From contig NZ_CP126969.1 in NCBI RefSeq assembly GCF_030252165.1, positions 2,418,001 through 2,482,000 on the forward strand: a stretch of DNA of 64,000 nt. The letters run 5' to 3'. A program made the position numbers and the translations under genes. Positions 27,176-34,860 of the stretch are shown here, piece after piece (the first letter of the stretch is position 1; each line of letters starts with the position of its first letter). Source of the stretch: Corynebacterium breve. GTDB taxonomy: Bacteria > Actinomycetota > Actinomycetes > Mycobacteriales > Mycobacteriaceae. The notes beneath the pieces were generated by a model. That model was not told the DNA's origin, made no database searches, and worked only from the letters and a program-made list of their open reading frames with translations.

Positions 27176-27919
27176 TTACTTCTCCTTACCAAGCTCCTTG
27201 TCGATCTCTGCTTCAAGCTCCTCGGCGGTCTTCTCAGCATCAGACTTCAAAGCATCCAGCTCGTCTTGGTCCTCAGGCTGTTCCTGCTCGCCACCGTCGT
27301 CGGCAAGCGTTGCAAGCTGCTCATCGATGGAGGTCAGAAGTTCCTCGTCGCGCTCTGCCGGCTCTTCGCTCAGCGGGCCGGCAGCGGAACCGCCGTCGGT
27401 GGAGGTGGAGTAGACAAGGTTGGCTTCCTTCTCACCGGAGTGCTCCTCAACGCGTGGGGGAGCGGTGTCAGGCTCAGCCTTCTTGCCTGGACCGAAGAAG
27501 AAGTAGTACACGGCACCGGCGATGGCTGCGAGCAGTGCGATGATGCCGGTGGTGGTCAGTGCACGGCGGGTGCGCTTCTTGCGTGCCTGGCGCTTCGCCT
27601 CTTTGCCGGTGACGCGGTCTACCATGCGGGTCTTCGCGGAATCGACCTGCTTGCCGGTCTGCTGGGCACGATCGGTAAGTTCGGCACGCGCCTGGTCCAG
27701 GCGACGGTGTGCTGCCTGGGTCAGGGCACCTGCCTCGCGGCGGGTGTCGTCGAAAAGCTCAGTGCCACGGCCCTTCAGCTCATCGACATTGACCTGTTCC
27801 GCTGCCTCGCGCAGCACTTCGTAAGCTTCGCGCTGCTTTTCCTCGCGGTACTCGTTAACGCGGTCGAAAATGTCGCGGGCCAGGGAAAAGCCTTGCTTCA
27901 AAAGCGCAGTGTTCATCAT
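27176..27919 (-). CDS. single-pass membrane protein with acidic C-terminal tail, unknown function
   Basis: 247 residues, not recognised. The N-terminal half is a charged, probably amphipathic helical region (FSLARDIFDRVNEYREEKQREAYEV, TQAAHRRLDQARAELTDRAQQTGKQ). It is followed by a basic stretch (KEAKRQARKKRTRRA) and one transmembrane helix at about 128-147 (LTTTGIIALLAAIAGAVYYFFFG). The rest is acidic and disordered or coiled. By the positive-inside rule the N-terminal part is cytoplasmic. GTAGG lies just before the double ATG. It has its own terminator. Confidence 0.7.
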   Translation of the reverse strand: MMNTALLKQGFSLARDIFDRVNEYREEKQREAYEVLREAAEQVNVDELKGRGTELFDDTRREAGALTQAAHRRLDQARAELTDRAQQTGKQVDSAKTRMVDRVTGKEAKRQARKKRTRRALTTTGIIALLAAIAGAVYYFFFGPGKKAEPDTAPPRVEEHSGEKEANLVYSTSTDGGSAAGPLSEEPAERDEELLTSIDEQLATLADDGGEQEQPEDQDELDALKSDAEKTAEELEAEIDKELGKEK

Positions 27920-28211
27920 GGACCTACTTTCTTTGAACTTTCATCTGACTTCGATTGGGTTGGAGTCGCTAATTACAGCGTACCGATGAACGCCTGTCGG
28001 GGTGACGCGAATTTATGATTCCGCTGATAGCCGCGCTTGCCACCTGAATTATATTCACGGCAGAACGCACAGGTCAGGCATAGGAACGGCTGCGTCTGAA
28101 AACTCATCTCTTGTGCCTAACAAACCGCTTGGTCTAGTTTTTCTTCTAACGCAAACGCCGAGCCCGGCCGCGACAACTACACGACGAACCCCTTTCTGAA
28201 AGGACACCTAC

Positions 28212-29168
28212 GTGTCTGCCAACACTTCGTCGTCGCGACCGTCAGCTCGGCTTTCTGCATCTGCCCCGTTGGACAGTCTCGACGAACCCGCTCCGGAAGC
28301 GCCGAAGCGCCGCCGCCCGGCCTTGAGCTTTGAGGTGATCCCTCCGCGCCACGACGCTGACGCAGCAAAGATCGATAGACTGCTCACTACGCTTAATGCG
28401 TACCAACCGGACTATATTTCAGTGACCAGCTCCGCACGCTCCCAATGGCTCAGTGGCACCGCTGAATTCATTGGCCGCATCTCCCGCGAGACCGAGGCCC
28501 GCACCATCGCGCACCTCGCCTGCACTGCCGGAACCCCCGACGAGCTCACCGATTGGATCCACACGCTTCTCGACTCCGGCGTCCGCGGTTTCCTTGCCTT
28601 GCGCGGCGACCTGCCCGAAGGCCTAGACAAGTTGCCGGATACCCACCTCCAGCACGCCACCGACCTAGTCAACCTGATCAACCGGATCGAGGAGCAGGAA
28701 GCGTACCGCCTCGCCGCGGGAAACCTTGCGATCTCCGTCGCGTGCTACCCCTCGGGCCACGCCGAATCTTCTGGGCCCGACGAGGACCTCGACGTGCTCT
28801 TGGCCAAACAGCGCCTAGGTGCAGATTTCGCCATCACGCAGCTCTTTTTTGATGCCGAGGACTACTTGCGCTTCGTCGAAAAGGCGCGCCTCGCCGGAGT
28901 CAGGATCCCGTTGATCCCTGGAATCATGCCTATGACCAGCCTAAACAAGGCTGAACGCATGGGCGTGCTTTCAGGAATCAGCGTTCCTGAACGGGTGATC
29001 AAGCGAATGCGCAGCGCCACCGACGAATACGAGGCGGGCATGGAAATGTCTGCCGAGTTAGCCCGCACCATCTTGGATGCAGGAGCCGGTGGCCTCCACG
29101 TGTACACCCACAACAACACCGACGTCACGATAGATTTTCTCAATCGTGTCGGAGTACCGAAACCCTAA
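28212..29168 (+). CDS. metF: methylenetetrahydrofolate reductase family protein
   Basis: A 318-residue TIM-barrel flavoprotein that reduces 5,10-methylene-THF to 5-methyl-THF, the methyl donor for methionine synthesis. Motifs are LSFEVIPPRHDADAAKIDRLL (with the catalytic Glu), LRGDLPEG, FAITQLFFDAEDYLRFVEKAR and PLIPGIMPMTS. It starts at GTG 28212 after GAAAGGACAC. A 30-residue low-complexity N-terminal extension precedes the barrel. It is 65 bp upstream of metE, so the two form a methionine operon. Confidence 0.93.
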   Translation: MSANTSSSRPSARLSASAPLDSLDEPAPEAPKRRRPALSFEVIPPRHDADAAKIDRLLTTLNAYQPDYISVTSSARSQWLSGTAEFIGRISRETEARTIAHLACTAGTPDELTDWIHTLLDSGVRGFLALRGDLPEGLDKLPDTHLQHATDLVNLINRIEEQEAYRLAAGNLAISVACYPSGHAESSGPDEDLDVLLAKQRLGADFAITQLFFDAEDYLRFVEKARLAGVRIPLIPGIMPMTSLNKAERMGVLSGISVPERVIKRMRSATDEYEAGMEMSAELARTILDAGAGGLHVYTHNNTDVTIDFLNRVGVPKP

Positions 29169-29233
29169 ACACGCTGCACTAACCGGAAGCCTCCGCCTAT
29201 GTTGCAGAACAACAAGAAGAAGGTTCTTCCCAC

Positions 29234-31468
29234 ATGTCTTTCCCACACTCCACCATCGAGGGCTACCCTCGCATCGGCCGTAACCGCGAACTCAAGCGCG
29301 CCCTCGAATCCTACTGGGCAGGCCGCATCGACCAAGAGACTTTCTTGTCGACGACCCACGCACTGCGCATCGATACCTATAACCACCTACGCGACCTCGG
29401 TCTTTCCGAGGACTACGCCATTCCAGCCGACGTTGCCTACTACGACCAGGTCCTAGAAACCGCGCTCACCGTCGGAGTTTTGCACGCTGCCGACCTCGAC
29501 GCAGAGTTCACCCTGTGCCGCGGCAACGACACCGACACCCCCCTGGAAATGACCAAGTGGTTCGACACCAACTACCACTACCTTGTCCCTGAACTCTCCG
29601 GCGATGCCTTCGACCCAGCACCCGAGCGCATCGTCCGCATCTTCGAGGAAGCTCTTGCCGCTGGCCACAAAGTCCGCCCGTACCTAGTCGGCCCAGTGAC
29701 CCTGCTCGCGCTGTCCAAGCCTGTCGACTTCTCGCGTGTCGACGAGCTCGTCGCTGCATACAAGACCGTACTCGCCGCCTTGTCCGACGCCGGGGCCGAA
29801 TGGGTCCAGATCGCCGAACCAGCCCTGACCGCCGATCTCTCCGTGCCTGACCCCGAGCTGGCAGCGATCGCCGGGGAAGCCTGGACCGACCTACTCAGCG
29901 CGACCGACCGTCCCAATGTGTACCTGACCTCGCCGTATGGTTCACTGCGCGCCGGGCTCGACGCCCTGGCCAAGGCCGCTCCCGAGGCGCTGCACGTCGA
30001 CCTCGCACCAGCCACCCTGCAAGCTGACCCGGACTATCCAGCTCGCGTCCGCGCCGCAGTAGGGGAGCAGACCACCTTGGTCGCAGGTCTCATTGACGGC
30101 CGCAACATCTGGGCCGGCGACCTGCGCGCAAAGGAACAGGTACTCAGCGAACTTGGCACCAAGCACGTCTCCACCTCCGTCTCCCTCCAGCACGTTCCGC
30201 ACACGCTGAACGACGAAAAGTCCCTCCCGGTCGACGTGGCAGGTTGGCTTTCCTTCGCCGACGAGAAGATCGCCGAGGTCCAGGCCCTGGTTGCTGGACG
30301 CTTCGATGCCGCAGAGGCTTTCGCGCGATCTGATCGCGCCGTTCGCACCCGTGCCGAGTCGACGAAGTTGCACAACGCGGTCGTCGCTAAGCGAGTCGCT
30401 GACCTGCCAGAAGGACAAGTCCAGCGCGAACCTGCGTTTGCCCAGCGCGTCGAGGCGCAAAGGTCCCTCGGCCTGCCGAAGCTGCCGACGACCACCATCG
30501 GCTCCTTCCCGCAGACCGCCGAGATCCGCCGCGCCCGCACTCTGCATCGCAACGGTGAGCTCAACGACGTGGACTACGATGCACGCTTGCGCGAGGAAGT
30601 CCGCGACGTCATTGAGCTGCAGGAACGCCTTGGGCTCGACGTCTTGGTCCACGGCGAACCCGAGCGCAACGACATGGTCCAGTACTTTGCAGAACTGCTC
30701 GAAGGCTTCGTGACCACCGACAACGGCTGGGTCCAGTCGTACGGCTCCCGCTGCACCCGTCCACCAATCGTCGTCGGCGACGTCTCCCGCCCTGAGGCCA
30801 TGACCGTCGAGTGGGCAAAGTACGCCCAGTCACTTTCCGACAAGCCAGTCAAGGGCATGCTCACAGGCCCCGTCACCATCCTGGCCTGGTCTTTCACTCG
30901 CGACGACGTCACCTTGGCCGAGTCCGCCGACCAGATCGCCCTCGCGCTTGCCGACGAGGTCGCCGACCTCGAAGCCGCCGGCATCAACGTCATTCAGATC
31001 GACGAGCCCGCCCTGCGCGAACTGCTGCCACTGCGCGCCGATGCCCGCCCCGAGTACCTCGACTGGGCCGTGCGCTCCTTCCGCCTCGTCGCGTTGAACG
31101 CTGCGCCGACCACTCAGATTCACACCCACTTGTGCTACTCCGAGTTCGGCCAGATCATTGACGCCGTCGCAGGTTTGGATGCAGATGTCACCTCCATCGA
31201 GGCCGCGCGCTCGCGCATGGAGCTACTGGAAGACATCGACGAGACCTTCCACTCCGAGATTGGTCCGGGTATCTGGGACATCCACTCGCCGCGTGTGCCA
31301 TCTGTTGCCGAGATGGCCGAGCTCATCCGCGCCGCCCTGGTCAACGTGCCGGTCGAGCGCCTGTGGGTCAACCCTGACTGCGGCTTGAAGACCCGCAGCT
31401 ACGCCGAGGTCGAGCCCGCCCTGCGCAACCTGGTCCTCGCGCGCGATGAGGTGGTGGCCGCGCTGTAA
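29234..31468 (+). CDS. metE: cobalamin-independent methionine synthase
   Basis: A 744-residue MetE that transfers the methyl group of 5-methyl-THF-triglutamate to homocysteine. The N-terminal half starts with SHSTIEGYPRIGRNRELKRALESYW-like sequence. The C-terminal catalytic half starts at LPTTTIGSFPQT and carries the zinc ligands H632 and C634 in HTHLCYSEF and C716 in NPDCGLKTRSY. It is complete. No methionine or cobalamin riboswitch is recognisable upstream of metF. Translated downstream of metF. Confidence 0.98.
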   Translation: MSFPHSTIEGYPRIGRNRELKRALESYWAGRIDQETFLSTTHALRIDTYNHLRDLGLSEDYAIPADVAYYDQVLETALTVGVLHAADLDAEFTLCRGNDTDTPLEMTKWFDTNYHYLVPELSGDAFDPAPERIVRIFEEALAAGHKVRPYLVGPVTLLALSKPVDFSRVDELVAAYKTVLAALSDAGAEWVQIAEPALTADLSVPDPELAAIAGEAWTDLLSATDRPNVYLTSPYGSLRAGLDALAKAAPEALHVDLAPATLQADPDYPARVRAAVGEQTTLVAGLIDGRNIWAGDLRAKEQVLSELGTKHVSTSVSLQHVPHTLNDEKSLPVDVAGWLSFADEKIAEVQALVAGRFDAAEAFARSDRAVRTRAESTKLHNAVVAKRVADLPEGQVQREPAFAQRVEAQRSLGLPKLPTTTIGSFPQTAEIRRARTLHRNGELNDVDYDARLREEVRDVIELQERLGLDVLVHGEPERNDMVQYFAELLEGFVTTDNGWVQSYGSRCTRPPIVVGDVSRPEAMTVEWAKYAQSLSDKPVKGMLTGPVTILAWSFTRDDVTLAESADQIALALADEVADLEAAGINVIQIDEPALRELLPLRADARPEYLDWAVRSFRLVALNAAPTTQIHTHLCYSEFGQIIDAVAGLDADVTSIEAARSRMELLEDIDETFHSEIGPGIWDIHSPRVPSVAEMAELIRAALVNVPVERLWVNPDCGLKTRSYAEVEPALRNLVLARDEVVAAL

Positions 31469-31512
31469 GGGGAGTGGGTGCTGCCCTTTCGCGCCTTTTC
31501 GCGCCCTTTCCC

Positions 31513-31599
31513 GCCAAACTGACCTTTATAGAACGGCCTTTACCGAGTGACGGATCGTCGGCTACTCGGTAAAGGCTATTCTGCAGAGGTCAGTTTGGC
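31513..31599. repeat. long imperfect hairpin, left copy flanking the DUF559 gene
   Basis: An 87-bp inverted repeat with arms of about 37 nt (GCCAAACTGACCT at one end, AGGTCAGTTTGGC at the other; inner CCTTTACCGAGT/ACTCGGTAAAGG). It is homologous in both arms to the hairpin at 32602-32684. It may act as a terminator after metE or as a processed RNA or mobile-element end. Confidence 0.8.
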
Positions 31600-31673
31600 C
31601 TTTTACAGGCGCAAAGCCAAGAGATTTGGCCCCTGATGCAACCATTTGAGCGCCGAATCAGTCTAAGAAGGGT

Positions 31674-32609
31674 ATGAAGGCCTCTTCTTTTCAGTCAGTA
31701 CTTTGTTCCTTAGTCAATCTCCGCACTCTTTCGCACGCCGACTCCACCTGGGCTGCCATTGCAGACGGGCGCTTTGTCCAACTCGCGCCGTCGTGGTTCA
31801 TCCCCGAGAGCGTGTTCGCGACACTTACCTGGTACCAGCGGCGATGGCTCACCGCCTATGCAATCGGCAAGAACGCACGCACCGCCGTTCTCGCATCGCG
31901 CTCGGCCGCGAGAATGTGGGGCATGTGGGTTGTTCCTCTAACGCACGAAACCACCGAAGTGATCGTCCCACACGGCAAAATACCAGCTCACCGCAATCGA
32001 ACCCCCGATGTCACCTACCGCTTTTCGGTTTTAGGTCCGGAAGACATTGAGTTGCGCCACGGGGTCCGTCTGACATCGCGACTCCGAACAGCATTGGATA
32101 TCGCCCGCCTGCATGGGTTCGTCGAAGGTTTAGTAGCCTGCGATTGGCTCTTGGCGCAGGGCTTCACTCAGGACCAGTTGACCAGGGAAATTCGCCGGAT
32201 GGGTCGTCGTAAAGGCATTGCAATTGCCCGCTCCTGCGTAAAGGAAGCAAGTGCATGGTCAGAGTCGCCCTACGAGAGTGTCGCCCGCGCGCTACTGATC
32301 GAAGCGAAGGTGCCAGAAGTGAAACTCCAGGTGCCCATTGACGGAAAGCGCGTCGATTTCCTCATCGCGGACGTGGTCGTTGTGGAGATCGATGGCGATG
32401 TGAAATACGACGGCACCACATTCAACGTCCCGACCGAAGCGGTGCTCATCGCGGAGCGCAAACGCGAAAAGGCCCTGACCAATCTCGGGTTCGCTGTGCT
32501 GAGATACTCGCCGGCTGACCTGCATCGCGCGCCACAGAAGCTTATCGACGACGTCATGCGCGAGTTGTCCGCCCGGCGCCCTGACCTCCCGCCCCATTCG
32601 TCAAACTGA
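31674..32609 (+). CDS. AbiEi-like N-terminus plus DUF559/Vsr-type endonuclease-fold protein
   Basis: 311 residues. The N-terminal part resembles the winged-helix region of AbiEi-type antitoxin proteins (TWYQRRWLTAYAIGKNARTAVLASRSAARMWGM, ELRHGVRLTSRLRTALDIARL). The C-terminal part (about 205-300) resembles DUF559/Vsr PD-(D/E)XK nucleases: ESPYESVARALLIEAKVP, the putative catalytic DFLIADVVVVEIDGDVKY, and LTNLGFAVLRYSPADL. This family is common and uncharacterised in actinobacteria; DNA cleavage is inferred only from fold. The final codons TCA AAC TGA are part of the downstream hairpin, so the repeat supplies the stop. There is no AbiEii partner. Confidence 0.75.
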   Translation: MKASSFQSVLCSLVNLRTLSHADSTWAAIADGRFVQLAPSWFIPESVFATLTWYQRRWLTAYAIGKNARTAVLASRSAARMWGMWVVPLTHETTEVIVPHGKIPAHRNRTPDVTYRFSVLGPEDIELRHGVRLTSRLRTALDIARLHGFVEGLVACDWLLAQGFTQDQLTREIRRMGRRKGIAIARSCVKEASAWSESPYESVARALLIEAKVPEVKLQVPIDGKRVDFLIADVVVVEIDGDVKYDGTTFNVPTEAVLIAERKREKALTNLGFAVLRYSPADLHRAPQKLIDDVMRELSARRPDLPPHSSN

Positions 32610-32684
32610 CCTTTATAGATTGACCTTTACCGGGTGACGATGAAACCCCTACGTGGTAAAGGCCAGTCTGTAGAGGTCAATTTG
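32602..32684. repeat. long imperfect hairpin, right copy flanking the DUF559 gene
   Basis: An 83-bp inverted repeat (TCAAACTGACCTTTATAGA to TAGAGGTCAATTTG, inner CCTTTACC/GGTAAAGG). Its arms match those of the hairpin at 31513-31599, while the loop differs. It overlaps the last three codons of the DUF559 gene. Confidence 0.8.
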
Positions 32685-32775
32685 CAAGAAAGTGCGCGGT
32701 CTGGAAGCGCTCGCCAGTAGCGAACACCCGCCCTGCCACTCACACTCTCCCTGAAAATTCTTTAGACTGGCTAGC

Positions 32776-33300
32776 ATGACTCAGAAGACTGCAACTGCAA
32801 CGATGCACACCAACCTGGGTGACATCGTCATTGATCTGTTCGGCAACCATGCTCCTCAGACCGTGGAGAACTTCGTTGGCTTGGCTAACGGCTCCAAGGA
32901 TTACTCCACCAAGAACGCACAGGGTACCAACGAGGGCCCTTTCTACGATGGCGCGATCTTCCACCGCATCATCGCTGACTTCATGATCCAGGGTGGCGAC
33001 CCAACCGGCACCGGCACCGGCGGCCCTGGCTACCAGTTTGCTGACGAGTTCCACCCAGAGCTTCAGTTCGACCGTCCATACCTGCTTGCTATGGCCAACG
33101 CTGGTCCTGGCACCAACGGCTCCCAGTTCTTCATCACCGTCGTTGAGACCCCTTGGCTGACCAACAAGCACACCATCTTCGGTGAGGTTACCGATGAGGC
33201 TTCCAAGGCTGTCGTCGATAAGCTGGCTGCAGTGCAGACTGGTCGCATGGACCGCCCTGTTGAGGACGTTGTCATCCAGTCGATCGATATCGCTGAGTAA
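32776..33300 (+). CDS. ppiA: peptidyl-prolyl cis-trans isomerase, cyclophilin type
   Basis: A 174-residue cytoplasmic cyclophilin catalysing proline isomerisation. Key segments are FHRIIADFMIQGGDPTGTGTGGPGY (active-site Arg, Phe and Gln), LLAMANAGPGTNGSQFFITVVETPWL and HTIFGEV. It has no signal peptide. In corynebacteria this gene normally lies close to the rhomboid, crgA and pknB genes, as here. A terminator follows. Confidence 0.97.
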   Translation: MTQKTATATMHTNLGDIVIDLFGNHAPQTVENFVGLANGSKDYSTKNAQGTNEGPFYDGAIFHRIIADFMIQGGDPTGTGTGGPGYQFADEFHPELQFDRPYLLAMANAGPGTNGSQFFITVVETPWLTNKHTIFGEVTDEASKAVVDKLAAVQTGRMDRPVEDVVIQSIDIAE

Positions 33301-33315
33301 GAAACAGCATGCATA

Positions 33316-33343
33316 ACCCCCGCCTTTGTGCGGGGGTTTTCTG
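33316..33343 (+). terminator. intrinsic terminator after ppiA
   Basis: The stem ACCCCCG/CGGGGGT with an 8-base loop is followed by TTT. Confidence 0.9.
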
Positions 33344-33355
33344 TATGGACTGCTG

Positions 33356-34018
33356 ATGACTTTTCAATCGTGGTTTCGGGAGCACACGCGCCATGCGCCG
33401 GCGACGTTGTGGATTATTGCATTGTGCTCAGTGGTGTGGCTGGTCACCGCTGTGCAGGCGCAGGCGCTGAATGATTCGGTATGGGGTTCGTCGCTGGGAT
33501 CAGCAATGGTGTTGTGGGGTCCTGCGGCGCAGGTGGAGCCGTGGGGGATGGCGCGCGCGGTGACCTCGATCTTTCTGCATCTAGGTGTTGGACACCTCAT
33601 CGTGAACATGGTGATGCTGCTGCTTATCGGCCCGGAGATCGAACGCTTTGTGGGCAGCGGACCCTATGCGCTGGCGTTCGTTGCGGGCGGCTTGGGTGGC
33701 TCGGCGGCGATCTCAATGTTCAATTTCAATACGCCAACTGCCGGCGCGTCGGGAGCAATCTATGCATTGATGCCGGTTATGGTGGCAATTGCTTATCGAC
33801 GATCCGTCGACCTCCGTGCCCCCATCGTCTTCCTAGCGATTGCAGTGGGCTACACGTTCTTGGCGGGAAATGTCAGCGTGTGGGGCCACTTAGGCGGAGT
33901 CTTAGCTGGCGCGGTGATGGCGTGGCCGTTGACATCAGCGCAGGTCAGGACACGGTGGCTCAGCGCTGGGCTCGTAGCCTTAATATCAGGTGTGCTTATC
34001 ATATTAGCCCTGACTTAA
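33356..34018 (+). CDS. rhomboid family intramembrane serine protease
   Basis: A 220-residue integral-membrane protease of the rhomboid family. The first helix is TLWIIALCSVVWLVTAVQA. The conserved loop is LGVGHLIVNMVMLLLIGPEIERFVG. The catalytic serine is in GASGAIYAL (S132) and the catalytic histidine in GHLGGVLAG (H178). The start at ATG 33356 is preferred over a non-ATG start at 33326 that lies inside the ppiA terminator. Substrates are unknown. It is followed by a terminator and the DnaA-box region. Confidence 0.93.
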   Translation: MTFQSWFREHTRHAPATLWIIALCSVVWLVTAVQAQALNDSVWGSSLGSAMVLWGPAAQVEPWGMARAVTSIFLHLGVGHLIVNMVMLLLIGPEIERFVGSGPYALAFVAGGLGGSAAISMFNFNTPTAGASGAIYALMPVMVAIAYRRSVDLRAPIVFLAIAVGYTFLAGNVSVWGHLGGVLAGAVMAWPLTSAQVRTRWLSAGLVALISGVLIILALT

Positions 34019-34040
34019 AGTACCCCCGTTCTTTCCCCTT

Positions 34041-34079
34041 AAGCCCACATCGAGATGTTTGATCGGTGTGGGCTTTCTT
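34041..34079 (+). terminator. intrinsic terminator after the rhomboid gene
   Basis: The stem AAGCCCACA/TGTGGGCTT with a 17-base loop is followed by TCTT. Confidence 0.75.
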
Positions 34080-34361
34080 GTGGATAAACTAACCCCGCGA
34101 GGGGGCTGTGAGATGTGGACAATGTTATCCACTGGCTATCCCCAAAAGGCCACTATTCCACAGTTTCTATCCACAATGTGGATAACTACATCGTTGTAAT
34201 TAGCCGAACGTGGAGGCGAAATCCATGCTCATTGCCAGCGATATTCGTGAGATTTCCGCACAAATGGGAAAATTAGAAAAGTAGTGCACAGGTTTATCCA
34301 CAGACTGTGGATAAACCAAATATCCCCTCTTTCCACAGATCTTTCCACAGCCTGTGGATAA
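34079..34361. promoter_or_regulatory. cluster of DnaA boxes in a 470-bp intergenic region
   Basis: Five perfect DnaA boxes (TTATCCACA or its complement) lie at 34079-34087, 34177-34185, 34294-34302, 34306-34314 and 34353-34361. One-mismatch boxes are at 34125 and 34167, and two TTTCCACAG motifs are near 34330 and 34342. The pair at 34294/34306 is inverted and forms a palindrome; the boxes at 34167 and 34177 are also inverted. No gene is seen here. It may be a DnaA titration or regulatory locus, or an origin-like site. dnaA itself is not in the window. Confidence 0.85.
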
Positions 34362-34424
34362 CTCATTTCTACCCTGAGAGGGGGGTAAGTACAATTAGAA
34401 AACTGTCAGGTGAGTACATGCATG

Positions 34425-34459
34425 AAAAAACCCGCATTGAGCACGTCAATGCGGGTTTA
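34425..34459 (-). terminator. intrinsic terminator of the crgA operon, leftward
   Basis: The stem AAACCCGCATTGA/TCAATGCGGGTTT, read leftward, is followed by TTTTTT. It lies 30 bp past the crgA stop. Confidence 0.9.
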
Positions 34460-34489
34460 GGCCGAAGCCAGCGGATTAGATCAGAAAAG

Positions 34490-34759
34490 TTAGCGCCAGC
34501 CCATGGTCATGAGGAGTCCGATGACCAAACCGCCGAAGCCGATCAAGTAGTTCCACGGGCCTAGTTCGGCCATCAGTGGAATCTGAGGGCCCGCAAGGTA
34601 GTTCACGATGATCCAAGCCAAGCCGACGAGCATGAAGCCGAACATCAGCACCTTGTACCACATCGGGGTGCCACCGGTGTTGATCTTGACCGGGGTACGA
34701 GTGGTGCTGGAGCTGGAGACTGGTGCGGTGGAAGTCTTGGTGACCTTTGCCTTTGGCAT
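34490..34759 (-). CDS. crgA: cell division protein CrgA
   Basis: An 89-residue small membrane protein of the actinobacterial CrgA family (UPF0233), which bridges FtsZ, FtsQ and the septal PBPs. The basic N-terminus (MPKAKVTKT) and the two helices [23 protein letters not shown] and [20 protein letters not shown] are as in the family. It is normally divergent from or next to pknB in corynebacteria. Here it is transcribed leftward just after pknB, with a 100-bp gap. Confidence 0.96.
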   Translation of the reverse strand: MPKAKVTKTSTAPVSSSSTTRTPVKINTGGTPMWYKVLMFGFMLVGLAWIIVNYLAGPQIPLMAELGPWNYLIGFGGLVIGLLMTMGWR

Positions 34760-34860
34760 TCTTACGGTTCCTTTTGATGATCTGTGCTGGCGTGCGTGGG
34801 GGAGAGACGAACTCTGCTTGAGGCATAAAGCGCTGGGACTTCATGCCACTACAGCAAGCT

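Noticed and set aside
34079..34361. Main chromosomal replication origin
   Set aside because: dnaA, dnaN and recF are not adjacent, and the genes on both sides are oriented toward rather than away from the site. Kept as a DnaA-box cluster instead.
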